Part shown: one piece after another, positions 27,680-34,455 of the stretch
How the letters are laid out: each line of letters begins with the position of its first letter
How positions within the stretch are numbered: position 1 is the first letter of the stretch
Assembly (NCBI RefSeq): GCF_001666835.1
Contig: NZ_LZJF01000107.1
Coordinates: forward strand, 26,837-90,836
Direction of reading: 5' to 3'
Length of the DNA stretch: 64,000 nt
Origin: Mycobacterium sp. E3251
Lineage (GTDB): Bacteria > Actinomycetota > Actinomycetes > Mycobacteriales > Mycobacteriaceae
Program-made: the position numbers and the translations under genes
Notes under the pieces: model-generated
What the model was told of the DNA's origin: nothing
What the model saw: only the letters and a program-made list of their open reading frames with translations
Database searches by the model: none

Positions 27680-28558
27680 ATGACCTCGATTGCGTTCCTG
27701 GGGCTGGGGAACATGGGCGGGCCGATGTCGGCGAATCTGGTGTCCGCCGGCCACACCGTGCGCGGGTTCGACCCGGTGCCCGCGGCGGTCGCCGCCGCGG
27801 TCGGCAACGGGGTCACGACGTTCGACAGCGCGGCCGAGGCGGTGGCCGGGGCCGACGTGGTGATCACCATGCTGCCCAACGGCGACCTGGTGAAGCGGTG
27901 CTACGCCGACGTTCTGCCGGCGGCCAAGGCGGGAGCGCTGTTCATCGACAGCTCGACGATCTCGGTCAATGACGCCCGCGAAGTGCACGCGCTTGCGCAG
28001 TCGCACGGGGTTTCGCAGCTGGACGCGCCCGTCTCCGGCGGGGTGAAGGGCGCCGTCGCCGGGACGCTGGCGTTCATGGTCGGCGGTGACGACGGCGCCC
28101 TGGAGCGCGCCCGGCCCGTGCTGGAACCCATGGCGGGCAAGGTGATTCACTGCGGCGCGGCTGGAGCCGGGCAGGCCGCCAAGGTATGCAACAACATGGT
28201 GCTGGCGGTGCAGCAGATCGCCGTCGGCGAGGCCTTCGTGCTGGCCGAGAAGCTCGGGCTTTCAGCGCAGTCCCTGTTCGACGTCATCACCGGCGCGACC
28301 GGCAACTGCTGGGCCGTGCACACCAATTGCCCCGTGCCGGGCCCGGTGCCGACATCGCCGGCCAACAACGACTTCAAGCCGGGTTTCGCGACCGCACTGA
28401 TGAACAAGGACCTGGGCCTGGCCATGGACGCGGTGGCCTCGACCGGGTCGGCGGCGCCGCTGGGCAGGCACGCCGCCGAGATCTACGCCAAATTCGCGGC
28501 CGACCACGCCGACCAGGACTTCAGCGCGGTGATCGAAATGCTGCGCGAAACCCCCTGA
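27680..28558 (+). CDS. mmsB: 3-hydroxyisobutyrate dehydrogenase
   Basis: NAD-dependent beta-hydroxyacid dehydrogenase of valine catabolism, 292 residues. N-terminal FLGLGNMGGPMSANLVSAGH, substrate block DAPVSGGVKGAVAGTL, catalytic Lys in GAGQAAKVCNNMVLA, and NKDLGLAMDA in the helical domain. It follows fadE9 by ten bases with a ribosome site AAAGGCAG. It is convergent with the MarR gene; the 159 bases between hold a nested palindrome. Confidence 0.96.
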   Translation: MTSIAFLGLGNMGGPMSANLVSAGHTVRGFDPVPAAVAAAVGNGVTTFDSAAEAVAGADVVITMLPNGDLVKRCYADVLPAAKAGALFIDSSTISVNDAREVHALAQSHGVSQLDAPVSGGVKGAVAGTLAFMVGGDDGALERARPVLEPMAGKVIHCGAAGAGQAAKVCNNMVLAVQQIAVGEAFVLAEKLGLSAQSLFDVITGATGNCWAVHTNCPVPGPVPTSPANNDFKPGFATALMNKDLGLAMDAVASTGSAAPLGRHAAEIYAKFAADHADQDFSAVIEMLRETP

Positions 28559-28612
28559 ACGGCAATGGGATTCACAACCTTCACATTGGCACCTGCGAAG
28601 ACTCACCGCGCG

Positions 28613-28661
28613 TTTTGCCCGCCTCCGAGCGACAACCGTTGTCGCTGTGAGGCGGGCAAAA
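28613..28661. repeat. 49-base nested perfect palindrome between mmsB and marR-like gene
   Basis: The outer arms TTTTGCCCGCCTC and GAGGCGGGCAAAA (13 bases) are perfect complements. The inner arms AGCGACAAC and GTTGTCGCT (9 bases) are also perfect, around one central C at 28637, with one two-base mismatch (CG against GT) between the arms. On either strand the U-run precedes the stem instead of following it, so it is not a standard intrinsic terminator. It sits between convergent genes. Confidence 0.75.
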
Positions 28662-28717
28662 TGTCGCATCCCGCCCGCGCCGGGACTGCTGGGACGGATG
28701 TGACCCAGGCGAGCGAT

Positions 28718-29224
28718 TCAGAAGTCGCCCGCATCGCGGCGCAGCGTTTCGATCGATGAAACCAGCGCCCGCGCTTCGGCTTCGGACATCCCGATGTCGG
28801 CGAACACCTGATCGTTGAGGGTCACGGTGGCGTCCTCGACCGTCGAGCGGCCCAGGTCGGTGATCTGCACCAGCGTGGTGCGCCCATCGGTGGGGTGCGG
28901 CACCCGCTGCACCAGCCCGTCGGCTTCCAGCCGACGGATCGCATGCGTCACGCTCGTGACGTGGACCTGCAGCCGATCGGAGGCCTTGGTGATCGGCAGC
29001 GCGCCGGTCCGGCTGAACGCCAGCAGGCGCAGCAACTCGTAGCGGGAGAAACTCAGGTCGTAGGGGCGCAACGCCGTCTCGACGCGGGCCAGCAGGATCT
29101 GGTGCGCCCGCATCACCGAGGTCACCGCGACCATGCCCTGCGCCACATCGCTCCAACCGGAGCGCTCCCAGTTGTCGCGCGCCGCGGCGATCGGATCACG
29201 CTTCGGCGGTCGTGAGGCGGCCAC
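28718..29224 (-). CDS. MarR-family transcriptional regulator
   Basis: Winged-helix regulator of 168 residues. Blocks: SFSRYELLRLLAFSRTGALP, ITKASDRLQVHVTSVTHAIR for the recognition helix, and RRLEADGLVQRVPHPTDGRT for the wing. It resembles Rv0737 of M. tuberculosis. It starts six bases after the aminotransferase stop and so is probably the last gene of the five-gene biosynthetic operon and a candidate regulator of it. Confidence 0.88.
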   Translation of the reverse strand: MAASRPPKRDPIAAARDNWERSGWSDVAQGMVAVTSVMRAHQILLARVETALRPYDLSFSRYELLRLLAFSRTGALPITKASDRLQVHVTSVTHAIRRLEADGLVQRVPHPTDGRTTLVQITDLGRSTVEDATVTLNDQVFADIGMSEAEARALVSSIETLRRDAGDF

Positions 29225-29230
29225 GCCCCT

Positions 29231-30286
29231 TCATACCGCACTTGGCGCGCGAGCGTGGCCTTTCCCCAGCGCCGCGAGCACCGCCAGTGTCGAGGCGCGA
29301 TTGCCCACGGTGATCCGCGCGCCGCCGTCCGGGTAGCACCGCACCCGTAGCCGGTCGTCGACGAAAACCTCATGCCACGGCCCACCCCTCGGGGGCAGGT
29401 ACATGAAGTTGGCGTGCGCGTCCGTCGTGTCGACCCCCAGCGCGCCGAGGCGCATCCGCAGATAACAGCGTTCGGCGTTGATCATCCGGACCCGGTGCAG
29501 CAGTTGGTCTTCCGCGGCGTAGGACGCGGCGACCGCGACCAGACTGGTGATCGGGGCGCCGAACGGCAGCTGATGGGACCACAGCGCGGCGGCCAGTTCC
29601 CGCGCCGCCACGCCGTAACCGATCCGCAGCCCCGCCAAACCGTAGGCCTTGGAGAAGGTCCGTACCACCACCACATTCGGGAAGCGGGTGACCAACGCCG
29701 ACACCGCGATGCGGTGCTCGGGCGCGGTGAACTCGATGTACGCCTCGTCGAGCAGCACGACGGTCTCGCGCGGCACGCGGCGCAGGAACGCCGAGACGGC
29801 GGCCGCGGACTCGATCGTCCCGGTGGGATTGTGCGGCCGGCACAGGACGACGACCCGGGCATCGGCGGCGGCGCGGGCCAGCCCGTCGAGGTCCTGGTGA
29901 CCCTGCGCGTCCAGGGGAACCGTCCGCGTCTTCAGTCGCGCCATCCGCGCGAGGATCGGGTAGCCGTCAAAGGTGGGCGCCGCCATCGCCACCGTGTCGC
30001 CCGGCGTGGTCAGCGCCTGCAGGGCCAGCAGCACGACGCCCGTCGCGCCGGCGCCCGGCACCACCCGGTCGGTGGGAACCCCGATGTGGTCGGCGATCAC
30101 GCCGCGCAGCCGCTCGGGCACGAACTCGGGGTAGCGGTTGACGGCGTGAACGGACCGCATCAACGCCGACCGCACCGCCGACAGCGGGGGGAATGGATTC
30201 TCGTTAAGCGACAACGCGAACGGGTCCACCGCGTCGGGCAGCGCGTCGCAGCCGCCACCGTCCACCGGGCTAGGGACGGGCTGCAT
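29231..30286 (-). CDS. HisC-like PLP-dependent aminotransferase (class I/II)
   Basis: Fold-type I PLP enzyme of 351 residues, closest in pattern to histidinol-phosphate aminotransferase: LNENPFPPLSAVRSAL, RYPEF, PHNPTGT (Asn about 153), LLDEAY (Asp180), FSKAYGLAGLRIGY with Lys213 for the Schiff base and Arg221. The start ATG at 30286 overlaps the preceding stop by one base (TGATG). The context (ThDP enzyme, KAS III-like, SRPBCC) argues for a biosynthetic role rather than histidine synthesis. Decarboxylation, as in CobD-like relatives, is an alternative to transamination. Confidence 0.82.
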   Translation of the reverse strand: MQPVPSPVDGGGCDALPDAVDPFALSLNENPFPPLSAVRSALMRSVHAVNRYPEFVPERLRGVIADHIGVPTDRVVPGAGATGVVLLALQALTTPGDTVAMAAPTFDGYPILARMARLKTRTVPLDAQGHQDLDGLARAAADARVVVLCRPHNPTGTIESAAAVSAFLRRVPRETVVLLDEAYIEFTAPEHRIAVSALVTRFPNVVVVRTFSKAYGLAGLRIGYGVAARELAAALWSHQLPFGAPITSLVAVAASYAAEDQLLHRVRMINAERCYLRMRLGALGVDTTDAHANFMYLPPRGGPWHEVFVDDRLRVRCYPDGGARITVGNRASTLAVLAALGKGHARAPSAV

Positions 30287-31305
30287 CACCCTCGCCCGCC
30301 CCAGCGCACCGCCGCCGCACCGGCGAAGTCGCCGGCATGCGCGAACGCGGCCATCATGATGACGTCCCCGGCCTCGACCTGCCCATCGGAGATCGCGCGG
30401 TCCAGGTTGATCGGGATGCCGGCGCCGAACAGGTTGCCGCACTCATCAAAAGTGTCGCGGTGTCTCGACTCGGGCAACTCGAGGGCCTCACGCCAGTTGC
30501 GCAGGAACACCCGGTTCGGTTGGTTGGTGACGAGCAGGTCGATGTCCTTGGCGGGCAGGCCTATTCGATCGCACACCGCCAGCGCCACCTCGGGGACCTG
30601 CCGGTTGCCGCGGGCCAGCACCTTGGTGATCTTGCTTTCGGTGAAGCCGATGCTGCCCTCGCCGGCCCCGGCCTGCCACCACTTGCGGGGCGGGTCGTAG
30701 GACAGCGTCATCTCGCCGGCGTATTCACCGTAGGTGCGGCACTCGACGTCGAGGATGGGCGATTGGTCGCCCCGCGTGACCAAACCCAGCGCCGCGCCGT
30801 CCCCGGGCACCGCGGACTGGGCCTTGCGGCGGATGGTCGGCTGATCGAAGAACTGTCCGGCCGCGTTCTGTGCGATGGCGATCAGCGCGGTGTGCCCGTC
30901 CCCGGCGGCCAGCAGTTTGCGAGCCACGTTGAGAGCCAACACGAACGCCGCGCAGCCGCCGTTGTTGAGGTCGAGCACCCAGGACGGCCGCATGCCCAGC
31001 CGGTGCGCGATGCCGCCGCCTTGCCCGTAGAAGGCCATGTCCGGCACCTGGGTGTGGGTGATGAGCACGTCGGCTCCCTCGACCACGTCCTGGCCGTGCC
31101 GCTCGATCAGGCCCTGCGCCGCGTGTTCGATCATGTCGATCGAACTCTCGTCCGGCCCGACGTGGTGGCGGAACTTCGGGGCGCGGAACATCACGTTCTC
31201 GCGCAGGTCGTCGGATTCGGCGAATTGCGCGTAGTAGTCGGCGCCGATCGGCTCGCCGGGCAGATAGGTGGAAACGTCGATCAGGCTGACGCTCGGTTGG
31301 CTCAT
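30286..31305 (-). CDS. KAS III-like condensing enzyme (thiolase fold) with altered active site
   Basis: Thiolase-fold enzyme of 339 residues related to 3-oxoacyl-ACP synthase III. The nucleophile Cys118 is in LNNGGCAAFVLALNVA. At the position of the catalytic His (usual motif HQxN) it reads TNQPNR, placing Asn261 there. The third residue Asn291 is present (ECGNLFGAGIP). The sequence therefore reads Cys-Asn-Asn in place of Cys-His-Asn. It may be an acyltransferase or ester/amide-forming member rather than a decarboxylating condensing enzyme. It sits in the middle of a translationally coupled operon. Confidence 0.82.
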   Translation of the reverse strand: MSQPSVSLIDVSTYLPGEPIGADYYAQFAESDDLRENVMFRAPKFRHHVGPDESSIDMIEHAAQGLIERHGQDVVEGADVLITHTQVPDMAFYGQGGGIAHRLGMRPSWVLDLNNGGCAAFVLALNVARKLLAAGDGHTALIAIAQNAAGQFFDQPTIRRKAQSAVPGDGAALGLVTRGDQSPILDVECRTYGEYAGEMTLSYDPPRKWWQAGAGEGSIGFTESKITKVLARGNRQVPEVALAVCDRIGLPAKDIDLLVTNQPNRVFLRNWREALELPESRHRDTFDECGNLFGAGIPINLDRAISDGQVEAGDVIMMAAFAHAGDFAGAAAVRWGGRG

Positions 31306-31309
31306 GTTG

Positions 31310-31957
31310 CTACCTCATCCATTTCGGCGTCACCGGAAGGCCGTTGCGGTGCCGGTATTCGGCGATCGCCTTGAGGTTCTGCAGCTCCAGCGCGTGACCG
31401 GCGCCGAACATGTCCCAGAAGTCGCCCACCCACACCGGCCGCTGCGCCGGCGCGGTCTCCGGGTACGGGTTCTTGTCATAGAACGGGTGGTGGCAGTTCG
31501 TCCACAGCACAACCGATCCCGGCTTGTCGAGGACCACCTGTGCGTCGACGACGCGCATCAGATAGATCATCCACAGGTGCTTGCCCTGGTCCCATGCGCA
31601 GTGGTAGTCGACGGTCCGCGCCGCCGCGTTGGCGACGGTCCGGGTGTAGATCTCGGTCTCCGAGCCGAGCCGGTCGTAGGCCAGCCACAGGCCGGGTGAG
31701 TCGGTGGGCGTGAAACCGCGCAGGCTGTACGTCCACTCCTCGAGGCTGCGGGTGTCGGCCAGGTATTCGTACAACTCATCGGGCGGGCACGCAACGTAAT
31801 CGTTGACCGTGCAGTACTCCCCGAAGACCTGGTCGTGCGGGTAGACCGACCGCATCATCTCCATGATGATCGGGGTCGCCTTCTCCCGCGGGCTGGTTTC
31901 GATGCGGACCACCCCGTCGATGGGAGTGGGGATGTCCTCAAGCGCTGGCAGCGACAT
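31310..31957 (-). CDS. SRPBCC-type (START/cyclase-like) protein
   Basis: Protein of 215 residues whose central part (CPPDELYEYLADTRSLEEWT, then FTPTDSPGLWLAYDRLGSE and the C-terminal KAIAEYRHRNGL) fits the SRPBCC ligand-binding fold of polyketide cyclases and ring hydroxylase relatives. The ATG at 31957 lies inside the 3' end of the ThDP enzyme gene (20-base overlap), and four bases separate it from the KAS III-like gene. A role as cyclase or ligand binder for the cluster's product is inferred from fold and context only. Confidence 0.65.
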   Translation of the reverse strand: MSLPALEDIPTPIDGVVRIETSPREKATPIIMEMMRSVYPHDQVFGEYCTVNDYVACPPDELYEYLADTRSLEEWTYSLRGFTPTDSPGLWLAYDRLGSETEIYTRTVANAAARTVDYHCAWDQGKHLWMIYLMRVVDAQVVLDKPGSVVLWTNCHHPFYDKNPYPETAPAQRPVWVGDFWDMFGAGHALELQNLKAIAEYRHRNGLPVTPKWMR

Positions 31958-33680
31958 CGGCCCGGTTCTCCTTTGCGGTCGGAACCTGTTCTGTGGCAGC
32001 CGCGCTGCCTGACAGCGCGGTGAGAAATGGTGCAAACGGCGGGATTTCGTCAGCATCGCATTCGACGCTGACGACCGCCGGGCCCTCGATGTCCAGCGCC
32101 ACCCGAAGCGCCGCGGCAAGTTGGGCGGGGTCACTGACATCGACCGATGTCAGCCCGGGAAACATCGCGGCCAGACCGGTTCCCAGCGCGCTGGGCAGGA
32201 AACGGTTGTAGCTGTAGCGGTTCTGGTAGAACAGCTGTTCACGGGTCACGCACATCGCGTGGGCGTTGTTGTTGAACAACACGAACGTCACGGGAAGCCG
32301 GTACTGCAGCGCGGTGTGCACCTCGAGTCCGTGCATGAAAAAGGCACCGTCCCCGGCGATCACCACGGTGCGGCCGCTCTGCCGGCCGCCGTTAGCGCGT
32401 CCGAACGCCATGCCGATCCCGGCCCCGAAGCTGTAGCCCATGCCGCCCATCCCGAGCGCGGCGACGAACCTGCCGCCGCGCCGGGCCGGCAGGTAGTGGA
32501 TCGCTGCCGCGCCGGTGTTGCCGGCGTCGACGACGATGTCGGCCCCGTCGGGCAGGGCACGGTCCAGTACCGCCATGGCGTCGCGGTACCGCACGCCCGG
32601 CCCGTCGCAGTCCTTGGGCGTCAGTTCGGTGCGCGGCACCAGATCGGGTACCCGCACGCCGTTCGGGCGTCCGTGACCGCGCAGTGCCTGGGTCAGCAGG
32701 CGCAGCGAGCCACGCAGGTCGTCGGTGTGCACGTGTGTGCAGTGCAGATAGGGCCGCGCCGACCCGATCGATACCGTCCGCACCGCCGCCAGTGCGTCGT
32801 CCAGGCCGCCGCGCGCGGTTACCGTGAGCCGGGTGCCGACGATCAGGCACAGGGCGCTGGCGGCCAGCGTTTCGGCCACGCTCGGGTGGCCCATGACGCC
32901 GGTCACGCCGACGGCCGACGACGAGCCGAAACCCGGCGTGCCGGCGACGTCTTTGGCGTCTGGGACGGTGGCCACCCGCGCGCGCAGCAGCGCGCGCAGG
33001 TCCTCGAGTTCGGCCCGGGCGTCGTCGCGGGCCACCTGCTCGCCGGCGATGATCGTGACCTGACCGGTCGTCCGGCGCAGTTCCCGGGCGATGGGATGCG
33101 GGTCGCCGATCGACGCGCTGAAATGCAACTGCTCGGCGCTGCCGTCGACGGCGATGAAAGCCTGCTGAATGTCCTTGGGCAGCAACAACACCGCCGGGCC
33201 CCCGGCGCGCGCCGCGCGGATCGCCCTGGGCAACGCCGACAGGACGTCCGTCGGCGAGACCAGCCGCTCGCAAAACACCGACACCGCCGAGAACAGCGCG
33301 CGGGCATCCAGCGATCCATTGCGGCCGCTGGTGTCCTGGAAACTGCCCTGTCCGTCCATCGTGGTCGCGGGCTGGCCGACCAGGGCCAGCACCGGAACCC
33401 GGCTCGCGAACGACTCGCCCAGACCGGCGACGAGGTTCAGCGCTCCCCCACCCGACGTCGCCGCCACCACGCCCAGCCCGGCACCGCTGCGGCTGTACCC
33501 GTCGGCCATGGTGGCCGCCGAGAACTCATGCTTGGCCAGCACCGCGGTGAGTTCCGGCCGGAAGTGCGCGGCGTCGTACAGATCCTCGATGTTGGCGCCG
33601 TCGACGCCGAAGAGGTGGTCCACCCCGAGCGACGCGAGGTGCCCGACGATGTGATCGACCACCCGGTACTTGCCGGACAT
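31938..33680 (-). CDS. ThDP-dependent enzyme of the acetolactate synthase/decarboxylase superfamily
   Basis: Thiamine diphosphate enzyme of 580 residues. The N-terminal Pyr domain has catalytic Glu52 (KHEFSAATMADGYSR). A central domain follows, then the C-terminal PP domain with the GDG-to-NN motif (GDGAFF at about 443, FNNN at about 470). I prefer the ATG at 33680 (MSGKYRVVDHIVGHL) to a GTG at 33716 because that GTG lies inside a perfect inverted repeat and lacks homology before VVDHIVGHL. It is the first gene of the operon and divergent from the ABC transporter. It is not a housekeeping IlvB by sequence. It probably makes an acyloin or decarboxylates a 2-oxoacid. Confidence 0.83.
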   Translation of the reverse strand: MSGKYRVVDHIVGHLASLGVDHLFGVDGANIEDLYDAAHFRPELTAVLAKHEFSAATMADGYSRSGAGLGVVAATSGGGALNLVAGLGESFASRVPVLALVGQPATTMDGQGSFQDTSGRNGSLDARALFSAVSVFCERLVSPTDVLSALPRAIRAARAGGPAVLLLPKDIQQAFIAVDGSAEQLHFSASIGDPHPIARELRRTTGQVTIIAGEQVARDDARAELEDLRALLRARVATVPDAKDVAGTPGFGSSSAVGVTGVMGHPSVAETLAASALCLIVGTRLTVTARGGLDDALAAVRTVSIGSARPYLHCTHVHTDDLRGSLRLLTQALRGHGRPNGVRVPDLVPRTELTPKDCDGPGVRYRDAMAVLDRALPDGADIVVDAGNTGAAAIHYLPARRGGRFVAALGMGGMGYSFGAGIGMAFGRANGGRQSGRTVVIAGDGAFFMHGLEVHTALQYRLPVTFVLFNNNAHAMCVTREQLFYQNRYSYNRFLPSALGTGLAAMFPGLTSVDVSDPAQLAAALRVALDIEGPAVVSVECDADEIPPFAPFLTALSGSAAATEQVPTAKENRADVAASA

Positions 33681-33708
33681 GTCTTCAGACACGAGGCCGG
33701 CACTTGAT

Positions 33709-33732
33709 CGGTTCACCCCGCCGGGTGAACCG
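33709..33732. promoter_or_regulatory. Perfect inverted repeat between divergent ThDP-enzyme and ABC genes
   Basis: CGGTTCACCC-N4-GGGTGAACCG, ten-base perfect arms, midway in the 79-base gap between the ATG at 33680 and the ATG at 33760. Its position suits an operator that controls both transcription units, for example for the MarR protein of the cluster. Confidence 0.65.
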
Positions 33733-33759
33733 CGTGCCGCCGGCCCTCGTGGTGTCTAG

Positions 33760-34455
33760 ATGACCATCGAACTGCGCAACGTGGTGCGCGAATATCGGGT
33801 CGGCGGTCAATCGGTCCGGGCACTCGACGGGATCAGCCTTCGCCTCGGGGACGGTCAGTTCGTGTCGGTGGTCGGACCCTCCGGCGCGGGTAAGAGCACG
33901 CTGCTTCACCTGCTCGGTGCGCTGGACTCTCCCGATTCCGGCTCGATCATGTTCGACGGCGAGGAGATCGGCCGCCTGGGCGACGAGGAGCAGTCGGAGT
34001 TCCGCCACCATCGGGTGGGTTTCATCTTCCAGTTTTTCAACCTGTTGCCGACCTTGTCGGCGTGGGAGAACGTCGCGGTGCCCAAACTGCTCGACGGTGT
34101 CCGGCTGGGCAGGGTCAAACCGGATGCGATTCGGTTGCTGGACCGCGTCGGGCTCGGCGACCGGACCGAGCACCGGCCGGCGGAACTGTCCGGCGGCCAG
34201 ATGCAGCGCGTCGCGGTGGCGCGCGCGTTGATGATGGACCCGCCGCTCATCCTCGCCGACGAGCCCACCGGCAACCTCGACTCCGCGACCGGCGCCTCGA
34301 TCCTGGAGCTGCTCGCCGGGGTGGCACACGAAGCCGGCCGCGGCCGGCTCGTGGTGATGGTGACCCACAATGCGGACGCCGCCGCGGCGACCGATCGGGT
34401 GATCACGCTGCAGGACGGCCGCGTCGGTTCGGACGTACCGGCGGTCCCTGCGTGA
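33760..34455 (+). CDS. ABC transporter ATP-binding protein (MacB/LolD type)
   Basis: ATPase of 231 residues: Walker A GPSGAGKST (39-47), Q-loop region FIFQFFNLLPTLS, signature LSGGQMQR (143-150), Walker B LILADEPTGNLD. The FNLLPTLSAWENV stretch is typical of the MacB/LolD/FtsE group that pairs with FtsX-type permeases. The stop overlaps the permease GTG by four bases. It is divergent from the ThDP operon and probably exports its product or supports envelope function. Confidence 0.93.
   Translation: MTIELRNVVREYRVGGQSVRALDGISLRLGDGQFVSVVGPSGAGKSTLLHLLGALDSPDSGSIMFDGEEIGRLGDEEQSEFRHHRVGFIFQFFNLLPTLSAWENVAVPKLLDGVRLGRVKPDAIRLLDRVGLGDRTEHRPAELSGGQMQRVAVARALMMDPPLILADEPTGNLDSATGASILELLAGVAHEAGRGRLVVMVTHNADAAAATDRVITLQDGRVGSDVPAVPA

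Noticed and set aside
25240..27879. Minus-strand open frame of 879 codons opposite mmsA-fadE9-mmsB
   Set aside because: It is antisense to three genes with clear family motifs. The product is low-complexity Val/Gly/Arg/His with no recognisable domain. Long antisense frames are expected at this G+C content.
28613..28661. Intrinsic terminator call for the nested palindrome
   Set aside because: On both strands the U-run comes before the stem and the A-run after it, so the classical stem plus U-tract is absent. It is kept as a repeat instead.
29231..30286. Assignment of the PLP enzyme as histidinol-phosphate aminotransferase HisC of histidine synthesis
   Set aside because: No other his genes are nearby, and the gene is coupled to ThDP, SRPBCC and KAS III-like genes. 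Only the family-level name is supported.
32121..33707. Plus-strand open frame of 528 codons opposite the ThDP enzyme
   Set aside because: It is the antisense shadow of a gene with a full ThDP motif set; its composition is low complexity.
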